From CAZUXY01 sp964624235 (GTDB lineage Bacteria; Spirochaetota; UBA4802; UBA5368), in the NCBI GenBank assembly GCA_964624235.1, contig CAZUXY010000033.1:1-55459 (forward strand): a stretch of 55,459 nt of DNA, in the 5' to 3' direction. The position numbers and the translations under genes were made by a program. Below, in pieces: positions 8,679-17,139 of this stretch; position 1 is the first letter of the stretch; each line of letters begins with the position of its first letter. Under the pieces are notes generated by a model. That model was not told the origin of the DNA and did not search any database. It saw only the letters and a list, made by a program, of their open reading frames with translations.

Positions 8679-9481
8679 TGAACAAGCTGAGCCTGGCCTA
8701 CTCACCATGCCCCAACGATACCTTCATCTTCCATGCCATGGTTTCCGGTCTGGTAACTACACACGGAATCTCTTTCAACACCCACATAGGCGACGTTGAG
8801 GAGCTCAACAGGGCCGCTTTTGAAAACAAATATCAAATCACCAAACTCTCATTCCATACCCTGCTTCTGCTTGAGCCTCGATATCGTTTACTCCAGTCAG
8901 GCGCCGCCCTGGGCCACGGCTGCGGACCCCTGCTGGTGGCTAAAAAGCCCCTCAACGATATCGCCGGAGCGGTAATTGCCGTACCCGGTCTTTACACCAC
9001 CGCATGGCTGCTATTGAAACTCTGGGCTCCTTCAATCAACACACCGGTGGTGACCCGCTTCGACAATATACTGGAAGGAGTGTCCTCGGGAGATTTCGAC
9101 GCGGGACTGATTATACACGAGGGACGTTTTGTCTATCCCAGGTACAGACTTACGAGAGTAGTGGATCTGGGGGAATGGTGGGAGAGTGAAACCGGTCTGC
9201 CCATCCCGCTGGGTTGTATCGCCCTTCGGCAGGAAGAGTGGACGGAAACAGCCGCGGCATTATTGTCGGGCATAATCAGGAGTTCCGTGGAATATGCCTT
9301 CGAGCACCCGGAAGCATCGAAGGAATACGTCCGCCGACATGCCAGTGAGATGGCTGACGAGGTAATATCACAGCACATCCAGCTGTACGTGAACAGATAT
9401 ACGCTGGATATGGGCGATACAGGCGTGAAAGCGGTGGCCCTATTGAAGGAGAAAGCACGATGGGCAGGGATTATCCCCTAG
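8678..9481 (+). CDS. mqnD: 1,4-dihydroxy-6-naphthoate synthase MqnD
   Basis: A 267-residue enzyme of normal length for MqnD, with the family hallmark SPCPNDTF at residues 9-16 and a periplasmic-binding-protein-like two-lobe fold. It converts cyclic dehypoxanthinyl futalosine to 1,4-dihydroxy-6-naphthoate, the last step before prenylation in the futalosine route to menaquinone. Later conserved pieces include AALGHGCGPLLVAK and FDAGLIIHEGRF. Its ATG overlaps the stop of the ATPase-like gene, and its end overlaps mqnB by 22 bases, so the three form an operon. The other pathway genes lie at 37.3-42.1 kb and 47.7-49.6 kb. Confidence 0.93.
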   Translation: MNKLSLAYSPCPNDTFIFHAMVSGLVTTHGISFNTHIGDVEELNRAAFENKYQITKLSFHTLLLLEPRYRLLQSGAALGHGCGPLLVAKKPLNDIAGAVIAVPGLYTTAWLLLKLWAPSINTPVVTRFDNILEGVSSGDFDAGLIIHEGRFVYPRYRLTRVVDLGEWWESETGLPIPLGCIALRQEEWTETAAALLSGIIRSSVEYAFEHPEASKEYVRRHASEMADEVISQHIQLYVNRYTLDMGDTGVKAVALLKEKARWAGIIP

Positions 9482-10098
9482 GACTGGTAATGGCGACGGA
9501 ACATGAAGCCCGGCCGTTTATACACCTTGAGGGACTGAGACGGATAGAAGTAAAGCCTTTTGCCGTTTACGAGGGCAAAAGGTTCCGCCTCATCATCGCC
9601 GGCATAGGGAAGGCCAACGCGGCGATGGGTACCGGGTATCTCACATGGAAATACGGCCATGACGATCTTTATAATATCGGTGCTGCGGGCTCCACGGGGA
9701 ACTGGGTTTCTGTAGGAGATATTTTTCATATCGATAAGATCCTGGAAATGGACAGGCCCGGTGTGCTGAGCAAAAAAATGCGCTTCCTGACGCCCGATCT
9801 CCTCGAAGGGCATGCTGCCGCGTCGCTCTGCACCCAGGACCACCCCGTCATCGATCCCGCCGAGCGTGAACGCATACGCCCTTATGCGTTTCTGGTCGAC
9901 ATGGAGGGCGCCTCTTTCATTCAGGCATGCAGGCTGTTCGGGTCCCGGGGGTACCTTTTTAAAATTGTCACCGACACACCGGAGCACCGCACCGACAGGG
10001 ACATCATCACCAACATTGAACACACCCGTCATTCCCTTTACGAATACATGTGCCTGAATGTATTGAAAGAGGATCCGGCAGTCATTCCACCACAATAA
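9460..10098 (+). CDS. mqnB: Futalosine hydrolase MqnB
   Basis: A 212-residue nucleoside phosphorylase-fold hydrolase. Signature segments are LVMATEHEARPF at the start, IIAGIGKANAAMGTGYL, NIGAAGSTG, and the substrate-binding VDMEGASFIQAC. MqnB removes hypoxanthine from futalosine to give dehypoxanthine futalosine, the substrate of MqnC. The ATG at 9460 has AAGGAG eight bases upstream and lies inside the end of mqnD, so it is co-translated. Its 3' end overlaps the convergent FecR-OmpA gene by 17 bases. Whether it acts on futalosine or on aminodeoxyfutalosine cannot be read from sequence; no deaminase gene for the former route is in the window. Confidence 0.88.
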   Translation: MGRDYPLGLVMATEHEARPFIHLEGLRRIEVKPFAVYEGKRFRLIIAGIGKANAAMGTGYLTWKYGHDDLYNIGAAGSTGNWVSVGDIFHIDKILEMDRPGVLSKKMRFLTPDLLEGHAAASLCTQDHPVIDPAERERIRPYAFLVDMEGASFIQACRLFGSRGYLFKIVTDTPEHRTDRDIITNIEHTRHSLYEYMCLNVLKEDPAVIPPQ

Positions 10099-11143
10099 AT
10101 TCTACCCGCCGGTTCCTGGCCCGGCCGGTTTCGGTGGCGTTTTCATCGATGGGTTTTGAAGAACCGTAACCCGCCACATACAGCCGGGTTTCTTTAATGC
10201 CTTTTCGAACCAGATACTCCCTCACGGCCCGTGCCCTCAGCACCGAAAGTATCTGGTTGGTGTACGCATCACCGATATCGTCGGTATGGCCGTCGATACG
10301 CACCTTGTCCCTGCTCTTTAAAAGGATTCCTGCGATATCGTCCAGTTCCCTGTACGAGGCGGGTTTCAGCGTTGCGCTGTTGAAATCGAAAAGTATCCTG
10401 TCTGAAATAAGAAGCACTTCCTCTATATGAATTGAGTTGAGTATTTTTCTGATTTTAGTCCCATCCCTTTGTTTCATTTTTCCCGGATTTCCCGGCGGCG
10501 TATTTTCCGTGACGGTGGTCTTATTCTGGTATGAGAGCAGTATCTTCTGGTCGGGGTGGGATGGGTTGTTGATTTCAGAAATGCCCGAAAGCGCATAGAC
10601 CACCGTGGCTTTCTCGCTGGTTGTCTTCGAACGTGGCGTTTCCCAGAAAAATTTTCTGCCCAGGGTCCGCCGACGGTATACCTGGTGCACCTCGAAACCC
10701 AGTTCGGTACCCCTTACCGACGCGGTCGCAGTCGGCGTGTGGATGATCAGTTCCTGCCGCTGAAACAGTTTGTGGAACATGCCGTAGAGCGCACCTTCCG
10801 AAATACGAAGCTCAAGTTTCCTGATGGTATGGGCATCAAAGGTGAATGCGGAGTTTTCCGAGAGGCGAACAGCGCTTCCGTTGTTAAAGGTGATATCGGT
10901 CCAGGATTTTTTACCTGTCCTTATTTCACCGCCTTTGCCGAATACAAGCCCCACCCGGGCCTGCGCCCAGTCGGCATTCCGCCCGCTGCGATACTCCACT
11001 TTTCCGAAGGAGAACGTAACCCTGGGATTTTTCAATACCAGCATCGGGGCCTGTATAATCACCTTGTTGCGCAGGGTGAAATACACCGTCACCGCAAGAA
11101 CCAGCACTGCGACGGCGGAAGCGGGTATCAGTATTCTTTTCAT
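10082..11143 (-). CDS. FecR-domain / OmpA-domain fusion protein
   Basis: A 353-residue envelope protein with an N-terminal membrane anchor (about 5-24), a FecR-type beta domain (about 45-160: RTGKKSWTDITFNNGSAVRL) and a C-terminal OmpA/MotB peptidoglycan-binding domain (about 240-353). The latter shows the usual ILFDFNSATLKP entry, RIDGHTDDIGD and the helix with RARAVREYL. The anchor has no clear cleavage site, so the protein may hang from the inner membrane and grip the cell wall. FecR domains otherwise relay iron or stress signals or bind polymers. It is convergent with, and overlaps, mqnB (10082-10098). Confidence 0.85.
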   Translation of the reverse strand: MKRILIPASAVAVLVLAVTVYFTLRNKVIIQAPMLVLKNPRVTFSFGKVEYRSGRNADWAQARVGLVFGKGGEIRTGKKSWTDITFNNGSAVRLSENSAFTFDAHTIRKLELRISEGALYGMFHKLFQRQELIIHTPTATASVRGTELGFEVHQVYRRRTLGRKFFWETPRSKTTSEKATVVYALSGISEINNPSHPDQKILLSYQNKTTVTENTPPGNPGKMKQRDGTKIRKILNSIHIEEVLLISDRILFDFNSATLKPASYRELDDIAGILLKSRDKVRIDGHTDDIGDAYTNQILSVLRARAVREYLVRKGIKETRLYVAGYGSSKPIDENATETGRARNRRVEFIVVE

Positions 11144-11219
11144 TTGATCGGATCCGTCCTAAAATATCCGGTGCGATAAAAATAATACGCTGTCCCGCTA
11201 CGGCGGTCAGGAGAAACGT

Positions 11220-12167
11220 TTACAGTTTTCGCGCAAGAATCAGGCTCCATGACCTGTCGGACAGCTTTTTAACCGTAGGCTTGATGAACCCCGCGGCGTT
11301 TATCCATTCCAGGTATTCTTTTCTGGTATATACATTTCCGCCCGGGCTCTGTGTTATCATATGCAGGGCCAGTATCTCCGCACCCCGGTTTTCACCTTTA
11401 ATGTTGTCGAATATGGCAATGACGCCCCCCGGGTTCAGATGCCGGTAACTCATGGAGATGATCCTCCGGTTGTCATCCGGTGACTGACCGTGACAGATGT
11501 TCCCCAGGAAGGCGATATCGTACCTGCCGGCGGGAAGTTTCTTCGTGGCGTCACCCGTTACGATCCTGATGTTCTTTATACCGGAAAGCTCCTTCTTCAT
11601 TACTTTCATCGAAACAGGGAGGTCATATATTATCGTGTGAAGTCCCCGGGAGGCGAACACCCTGGCGATCGTTCCCGGCGCGCCTCCTATATCGGCCACC
11701 GTTTTCGCCGGGGGACACGCATCGAGACAGTAACGGACCACTTCGGGCGCTATTTTTTTCTTCCACGGCGAATCCATTCCCCGGATGAAGTCCACCATGG
11801 AGAAATTTTTGTAACTGTTCCTGCAGGGTTTCCCGGTCTTCAATACATGCCGCAGGGTCCGCCATGGGTCCATCAGATAATACAGAAACTGCCAGAAGTG
11901 CCCCTCGTAATCATCAGAGAGCCTGTCCACCATTCTTCTCGCGCCGTCTTTTGAAACCGCGTATTTTTCCCCCTTTTTCACCAGGTACCCTAATTCCACC
12001 AGGGCGTCAAAGAGCGCCTGTACAGCCCGTTCGTTGTATTTATGCCTGCCCGCATAGGTATAGGCGGCGGACGGATTCCCCGCGAGGTCGCTGAACACAC
12101 CCATGCGGTGTGCCTGGGCCACGAATATGAATTCTTCAAGAACCGGCTGAATGTCTCTCACGTTCAT
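11220..12167 (-). CDS. O-methyltransferase with N-terminal winged-helix (family 2 type)
   Basis: A 315-residue SAM-dependent methyltransferase. The first ~95 residues form a winged-helix dimerisation domain (AVQALFDALVELGYLVKKGEKYAV), as in plant caffeate and acetylserotonin methyltransferases. The Rossmann part carries motif I VADIGGAPGTIA (GxGxG-like) and YDLPV, then GDATKKLPAG and LNPGGVIAIFD. Family members methylate hydroxyls of small aromatic or polyketide-like compounds; the substrate is unknown. It lies 68 bases downstream of the glycosyltransferase/methyltransferase cluster on the same strand and may be its last gene. No strong ribosome-binding site precedes the ATG. Confidence 0.75.
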   Translation of the reverse strand: MNVRDIQPVLEEFIFVAQAHRMGVFSDLAGNPSAAYTYAGRHKYNERAVQALFDALVELGYLVKKGEKYAVSKDGARRMVDRLSDDYEGHFWQFLYYLMDPWRTLRHVLKTGKPCRNSYKNFSMVDFIRGMDSPWKKKIAPEVVRYCLDACPPAKTVADIGGAPGTIARVFASRGLHTIIYDLPVSMKVMKKELSGIKNIRIVTGDATKKLPAGRYDIAFLGNICHGQSPDDNRRIISMSYRHLNPGGVIAIFDNIKGENRGAEILALHMITQSPGGNVYTRKEYLEWINAAGFIKPTVKKLSDRSWSLILARKL

Positions 12168-12235
12168 TACGCTATCCGTTTGTCGTAATCGAAATCAATA
12201 AATGAAGCGGTAATTTCCCGCCGTCGCCGTGATCC

Positions 12236-12940
12236 TCAACGCTTTACCGCGTACAAAACAATACTCTTGGGGAAAAAACGATCCATGATTCTTTCCACGC
12301 GTTTCATAAACCCGGAATTCATCCCAAGGGTCAGAAAGGTGCGGTAGGCCCGTGTTATGGGCTGGTCGTTCAGGTGCAGTCCTACGACACACCGGATCAT
12401 CCAGTATACGGTATGAAGCGCATGGCGGAAATCGACACTGTATACCTGGAGTCCGTTACGCTGCATCATGTTCGAGAGTTTTCGCGGCACGTATTTGCGT
12501 ATATGCCCGCCCGGCGAGGTGAAATATTCATAGGTAAGGACATCAAAAAACATCTCGCTGATAAAGGTCGGGACGGTGATGGCGATGCGCCCGTCCTTCT
12601 TTAAAACCCGGGAGAGTTCCCTGCAGGCGGAATCGTCATCGGGCACGTGTTCCATTACCTCGGAACAGATTATCTTGTCGAAGGTTTCGTCGCGGTACGG
12701 AAGTTTCAGGGCGTCACCTATCTGCACCAGGTAACGTCCGTCGGCATGGGCCTGGTTGTTTTTTTTCATATGGGCCATGGTGTATCGCGCCTTCCGCACG
12801 GATTCCATATCCATATCCATGCTCATGACCCTGGCGCCGCGGGCGATGCATTCGAAGGAATGCCTCCCTTCACCGCATCCCGCATCCAGCATCACGTCAC
12901 CCGCCCCCACTCCCAGCAGGTCGAAATCAACGGTGAGCAC
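12236..12940 (-). CDS. Class I SAM-dependent methyltransferase
   Basis: A 234-residue methyltransferase with motif I MLDAGCGEGRHSFE, an acidic MDMDMESV after strand 2, and LPYRDETFDKIICSEVMEHVPDD, the pattern of Methyltransf_11-type enzymes. The C-terminal third is extended and contains hydrophobic stretches. The start is a GTG that lies within the last 14 bases of the upstream glycosyltransferase gene, with GGAGG six bases upstream of it, so the two are translationally coupled. Coupling with two glycosyltransferases suggests methylation of a sugar or lipid-linked glycan, but this is inference. Confidence 0.8.
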   Translation of the reverse strand: MLTVDFDLLGVGAGDVMLDAGCGEGRHSFECIARGARVMSMDMDMESVRKARYTMAHMKKNNQAHADGRYLVQIGDALKLPYRDETFDKIICSEVMEHVPDDDSACRELSRVLKKDGRIAITVPTFISEMFFDVLTYEYFTSPGGHIRKYVPRKLSNMMQRNGLQVYSVDFRHALHTVYWMIRCVVGLHLNDQPITRAYRTFLTLGMNSGFMKRVERIMDRFFPKSIVLYAVKR

Positions 12941-14165
12941 TCACGACCTCCTCGTAGACCCTGACCATCTCGCCGGCCGCTTTGGACCAGGTGAATTTTT
13001 CCAGCACTCTCTTGCGTGCCGCCTTGCCGATCCTCTTTCTGATATCGGGGTTATCCGCGAGAAAGTCAATACCCGCCGCAAGCGCCTCCGGGTCTCTGGG
13101 AGGAACCAGGTACCCCGTTTTCAGGTGTTCACCGACCACCTCGGGCAGGGCGCCGCCTGTGGCCGCGATGACCGGGATCTCGCACGCCATGGCCTCGGCC
13201 GCGGGGAAACCGAATCCCTCATAGAGCGAAGGGCACAGTGCCATCTCGGTCTGGGAATACAGTTTGACCAGCTTTTCGAGGGTTATTTTCCCCGTGAAGG
13301 TGATCCTGTCGCTGAGACCGAATCTGTCGATCCATCGGGGCACGTAACTGCGGTTGGGAGCTCCTCCATCCACTATGGTCAGGTTCATTCTGTTCCTGGT
13401 CATGGTCAAAGCTTTCAAGAGATAAATGATCCCCTTCTTTCTGTCTTCCACATTTCCGACGAAGATTATACTGTTCTTTTTTTTCTGCACACCCTTGATG
13501 GGATAGAAAATATGTGAATCCATGCCGTTGTACACCACCCTCTGTTTTTCCATGGGAACCCCGAAGGCCTTGTTTATCTCACGGGCCGAGTCGTGGGACA
13601 CGGTTATGATCCGGTCGAGACGGTTCGACACCACGGACTGCATGATCAGCGGGTAATACAGTATGCGCTTCATTTTAAGCAGAAAGTCCGACGGATACTC
13701 AAACCAGGTCATGCGGTCTATGCTGAGAGGATGATGCAGCGTCGACACGAAGGGAATACCGAGCTGCTTGATGAGAAGGAACCCGTATCCCAGGCACTGG
13801 TTGTCATGGATAACGTCAAAACGGTGCGTTTTAAGGAGTTCCTTCAGCTTTAAGAAGGCCCGCACCGAAAAAGTTTCGATCTCGGGGAATATGCCGAATT
13901 TCGATGCCACGAATTCGTAAAAATTCAGCGGCTGGAGGGTTGCGAAGGGCTTATGAGGCTTGATGAAATTTTTTTTTATATTGAAATAGTTATGATTACT
14001 GACGCGGTGTAACTGCACGCCTTCAATCTCGAAAGGATACGGCGGTCCCACAATAGCGTGTACCTCATGTCCCATTTTGACGAGTTCCCTGGCGACATAC
14101 ATCAGGTATATTCCCTGTCCGCCGCAGTAGGGATTGCCCCGGTAACTCATGAGACAGATCTTCAT
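12927..14165 (-). CDS. GT4 glycosyltransferase, copy B
   Basis: A 412-residue GT-B fold enzyme. The N-terminal half has the acceptor-side signature CLMSYRGNPYCGGQGIYL and the C-terminal half the nucleotide-sugar site with SLYEGFGFPAAEAMACEIP, which contains the EX7E motif of GT4 retaining transferases. It lacks a membrane anchor. It is a tandem paralogue of the gene immediately upstream (MKICLMSYRGNPYCGGQG against MKVLFLCYRGNPYSGGQG) and its start overlaps that gene's stop by four bases (ATGA). The sugar and acceptor are unknown; the cluster probably builds a surface glycan or glycolipid. Confidence 0.85.
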   Translation of the reverse strand: MKICLMSYRGNPYCGGQGIYLMYVARELVKMGHEVHAIVGPPYPFEIEGVQLHRVSNHNYFNIKKNFIKPHKPFATLQPLNFYEFVASKFGIFPEIETFSVRAFLKLKELLKTHRFDVIHDNQCLGYGFLLIKQLGIPFVSTLHHPLSIDRMTWFEYPSDFLLKMKRILYYPLIMQSVVSNRLDRIITVSHDSAREINKAFGVPMEKQRVVYNGMDSHIFYPIKGVQKKKNSIIFVGNVEDRKKGIIYLLKALTMTRNRMNLTIVDGGAPNRSYVPRWIDRFGLSDRITFTGKITLEKLVKLYSQTEMALCPSLYEGFGFPAAEAMACEIPVIAATGGALPEVVGEHLKTGYLVPPRDPEALAAGIDFLADNPDIRKRIGKAARKRVLEKFTWSKAAGEMVRVYEEVVSAHR

Positions 14166-15406
14166 CGGTTTCTCCTGTACGCGTCGATTACGTCGTTATA
14201 AACCTTTAGAGTATTTCGAGCGGCGACGGGCCAGGCGAAGTTCTCTTCGGCCCTTTTTCTGCCCTTCTTCCCCATCTCCCTTCTTAAATTCCCGTCCACC
14301 AGCAGACGTAAAACGGCATCTTTTAACGCCGCAGGGTTCCTCGGCGGGACCAGTATCCCGGCTCCGTCATTTCCGACCACTTCAGGAAGCGCCCCTACGC
14401 TGGTGGCAACCACGGGTGTTTCACAGGCCATGGCTTCAGCGGCCGGCAGCCCGAACCCTTCATGAAGCGAGGAGAGTACCACCACGGTCGCCCTGCTGTA
14501 ATAATCCACCAGCGTATCGAGGTCGACCTTGCCGGTAAAAGTCACTCTCTGTTCCAGGTTTCTTTCCTTTATCATGCCCCACGCCGTCAGGCGTTTCGGC
14601 GGACCTTCGTCCACGATGGTAAGTCTGACATCCCCGGGAAGCAGCGCCAGCGCGTCGAAAAGATAGCGCATGCCCTTTTTGTGGTCTTCCGTATTGCCGA
14701 CGAACAGCAGCGTCTTTTTTTCCCGCCGGGCCCCGTTGTTCCTGAAGGCCTCCACATCCATGCCGTTATATACCACCGAAACCCTGTCATGTCCAAGGCC
14801 GAATGCCCTGCTCAACTGGTCTACCCCTTCCAGTGACGAGGTGATTACCCGGTCCAGCCTGTTTATCACGATACGCTGCATTGCGAGCGGGTAGAAAAGT
14901 ATCGTTGTGGCCAGTTCCCACAGGTTTCGGTCTATCAGGAAGTCCGCCTCCCGGTCAAGGGTAAGGGGGTGATGCACCGTGGTGATGATCGGCATACCAT
15001 ACCCCTTCATCGGCAGAAGCCCCCAGCCCAGGCACTGTACATCGTGTATGATGTCGTACCTTTTCACCCGCAACAGATTCTTCAGCAGAAAAAAACTCCT
15101 TAAGCTGAAGGTTTCCATCTCGGGGAATATATGGAACCGGGTAAGAAAATAATCGACGAAATTCCACCCGGAAAGAATTTTCACCAGCTTATCGTAAGGA
15201 AGTCTACGGGTTCTCTCGGCCCAGAGGTTGAGGTTGTCCACCTTGTAAACCCTGGCCCACCCATCAAGGGGTTCGGGATAGGGAGGTCCCACCAGAACAT
15301 CAATCTCGACTCCGAGCTTCGCCAGTTCCCTGGTGAGATGATAGAGATAAATGCCCTGTCCCCCACTATAAGGGTTTCCCCGATAGCATAAGAACAAGAC
15401 TTTCAT
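14162..15406 (-). CDS. GT4 glycosyltransferase, copy A
   Basis: A 414-residue GT4-type glycosyltransferase with the same architecture as its downstream neighbour: N-terminal GGQGIYLYHLTRELAKLG, hinge VVYNGMDVEAF, and EX7E motif in SSLHEGFGLPAAEAMACETP. The two are alike along their whole length and evidently arose by tandem duplication, then diverged, so they may add successive residues of one glycan. It starts nine bases after the small membrane protein gene, without a clear ribosome-binding site, which suggests translation by re-initiation. Confidence 0.85.
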   Translation of the reverse strand: MKVLFLCYRGNPYSGGQGIYLYHLTRELAKLGVEIDVLVGPPYPEPLDGWARVYKVDNLNLWAERTRRLPYDKLVKILSGWNFVDYFLTRFHIFPEMETFSLRSFFLLKNLLRVKRYDIIHDVQCLGWGLLPMKGYGMPIITTVHHPLTLDREADFLIDRNLWELATTILFYPLAMQRIVINRLDRVITSSLEGVDQLSRAFGLGHDRVSVVYNGMDVEAFRNNGARREKKTLLFVGNTEDHKKGMRYLFDALALLPGDVRLTIVDEGPPKRLTAWGMIKERNLEQRVTFTGKVDLDTLVDYYSRATVVVLSSLHEGFGLPAAEAMACETPVVATSVGALPEVVGNDGAGILVPPRNPAALKDAVLRLLVDGNLRREMGKKGRKRAEENFAWPVAARNTLKVYNDVIDAYRRNR

Positions 15407-15414
15407 GAGGCAAA

Positions 15415-15882
15415 TTATTGCTTTTTGCTATCGGGCAGCGTCGACCGGGATGTAATTATCGCGACTCCAACCCAAAAAACCATGCCCAGCACCACCAGTG
15501 TCACCACCGCCGCCGGTATTGCAATGGCCCAGTAGCTCCTCTGATAAACACCGTACAGGAAGAGAGCTGAAAGCAGCAGCATCAACAAACAAAGGAAAAA
15601 CGCTTTAACTTTGGCAAAATCTTTTTTTTCGACTATTTCAGGCATAGGAGGTGCCACCTTGATCGTTAATATAGTCCACCCCACCCAGAATCCGGTGGAA
15701 CATATACCAAGCGCCACCAGAGCAATGGGCACCGAGAGGGAATAATACACAGAGGTGCTGAGGTTTTCCATTACAGGAATACGTCCGTCAGCTGCTTCGA
15801 AAAAAGCGTTATAGAAAAAGAGTACAAGCAGTCCTACCGATATCGCGCAGGCGAGATAACCCGCAACATATGAACGTTTCAT
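15415..15882 (-). CDS. Four-helix membrane protein of the glycosyltransferase cluster
   Basis: A 155-residue membrane protein I do not recognise. Four hydrophobic segments are visible (about 8-28, 45-72, 90-110 and 117-143), with two similar halves: each second helix ends in a FWVGW-like or FWVGVA motif followed by ITSRS or LTIKV, suggesting an internal duplication. AAAGGTG stands five bases before the ATG at 15882. It lies between the dehydrogenase gene (11-base gap) and glycosyltransferase A (8-base gap), so it is probably in the same operon and could anchor or help the glycosyltransferases. That role is a guess. Confidence 0.55.
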   Translation of the reverse strand: MKRSYVAGYLACAISVGLLVLFFYNAFFEAADGRIPVMENLSTSVYYSLSVPIALVALGICSTGFWVGWTILTIKVAPPMPEIVEKKDFAKVKAFFLCLLMLLLSALFLYGVYQRSYWAIAIPAAVVTLVVLGMVFWVGVAIITSRSTLPDSKKQ

Positions 15883-15893
15883 CGCAGCACCTT

Positions 15894-16847
15894 TCAGAAT
15901 TCCAGTATGACCTTTATTACGTTATCTTCGCGGTTCACCGCCAGCTCGAAACCTTTCTGTATTTCCCCGAAGGGCAATACATGGGTTATAAGCGGGGTGA
16001 CATCAACGGCCTTTTTCAATATCATATCGAGGGCATAAGGGTAATCAACCGACAGGACCGGCCCCACACATGAAATCATCCGCAGTTCTTTGCGGAAGAA
16101 AACGTTGAAGTTCAACTTTGGTGATTCCTCAAGACAAATCCCGAAAAATACCACCTGGGCGCCGTGCTTTGCGCAATCAAAGGCGGTATTAATCACCCTG
16201 GTGTCCTGACCGTATGCATCGATCACGATATCGGCGTATTCATTGCCGGTAATATTTTTAACACTGGAGACCGTATCAACAGTGGAGGGATTTATACAGC
16301 GGTCCGCTCCCATTACTGCTGCCGTTTTAAGCCTGTATTCCAGCGGGTCCACGGCGATAATATTGCGGGCCCCGAAATTTTTTAAAAGCGCGATAAAAAG
16401 CAGACCGACCGGGCCGGCCCCGAGCACAATCACGGTTTTTCCGGAGGGATTGTCTATACGGAACATGGCATGCGACACGGCGCCCAGCAGCTGCGTAATC
16501 AACAGCACATCGGCATTGCCGTCATCGGGCAGCTTCTGAAGTCTTGAAGGATCGGCGATATGATATTCCTTGAACCCGTCAAGAAACACCGGGTAGTACA
16601 TCACGCGTTCACCGGGCCTGAACCTGCCGTTAGGAGAATGCTCAACGATTCCCATGCACTCATGTCCCGGATATCCTGAGGGAAACGGATAACTCTGCGG
16701 ATTGAAGCTGTTGTTGAAATAGGGTAGATCGGAACCGCAGATCGCCGTTTTAAGCAGCCTCACCAGAATCTTATCACTGTCCGGTGAGGGAACATCTTCA
16801 TCGATGACGACGAATTTCCTGGGAGAAATAATCTTTGCAGACTTCAT
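15894..16847 (-). CDS. Medium-chain zinc-type alcohol/polyol dehydrogenase
   Basis: A 317-residue MDR-family dehydrogenase. Catalytic zinc ligands are Cys37 (AICGSD) and the His62-Glu63 pair (GHECMG). The NAD-binding Rossmann fold has GAGPVG, followed by an acidic end (AVDPLEYR) favouring NAD(H). The usual four-cysteine structural-zinc lobe is absent: the sequence goes from GERVMYYP directly to the FKEYHI segment, making the enzyme shorter than typical members (about 345). I take the ATG at 16847, with GAGG six bases upstream, over 16904. It is the first gene of the glycosyltransferase cluster and may oxidise a sugar or polyol used there. Confidence 0.82.
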   Translation of the reverse strand: MKSAKIISPRKFVVIDEDVPSPDSDKILVRLLKTAICGSDLPYFNNSFNPQSYPFPSGYPGHECMGIVEHSPNGRFRPGERVMYYPVFLDGFKEYHIADPSRLQKLPDDGNADVLLITQLLGAVSHAMFRIDNPSGKTVIVLGAGPVGLLFIALLKNFGARNIIAVDPLEYRLKTAAVMGADRCINPSTVDTVSSVKNITGNEYADIVIDAYGQDTRVINTAFDCAKHGAQVVFFGICLEESPKLNFNVFFRKELRMISCVGPVLSVDYPYALDMILKKAVDVTPLITHVLPFGEIQKGFELAVNREDNVIKVILEF

Positions 16848-17066
16848 GCTTTCCCTCACACCCACAATTTGCAACCTTAGTGCCTGCGCTGTAATTGTCA
16901 ACATATTTTGAAGACAAATAGCATCTTAATGGATATGCAACTTTAAAAATCAAAAAACCGTGTTGATTGTGTGTTTACGATAAGCCGCCGTTGTCGAGTG
17001 CAATGATCATTTAGTTGAGCCGTCAATGTTTCAGAAATCATTTCACTTCTTATGAATAAAAAAACC

Positions 17067-17095
17067 TTGACGCAACCGCTTTCATCACTTATTCT
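17067..17095 (+). promoter_or_regulatory. Candidate promoter of the STAS-pth-CNBD operon
   Basis: TTGACG (17067-17072), a 17-base spacer, then TATTCT (17090-17095), 44 bases before the STAS start codon. Both boxes are close to sigma-70 consensus. The dehydrogenase gene diverges upstream. Confidence 0.5.
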
Positions 17096-17139
17096 TTTAT
17101 CCCAACGGGGGGGCATTATTATCCGGCCGAGGTGCATGG

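Noticed and set aside
9478..10095. 205-codon minus-strand frame opposite mqnB
   Set aside because: Shadow of mqnB; no recognisable protein features.
12756..13517. 253-codon plus-strand frame opposite glycosyltransferase B and the methyltransferase
   Set aside because: Histidine- and arginine-rich composition typical of an antisense shadow, crossing two real genes.
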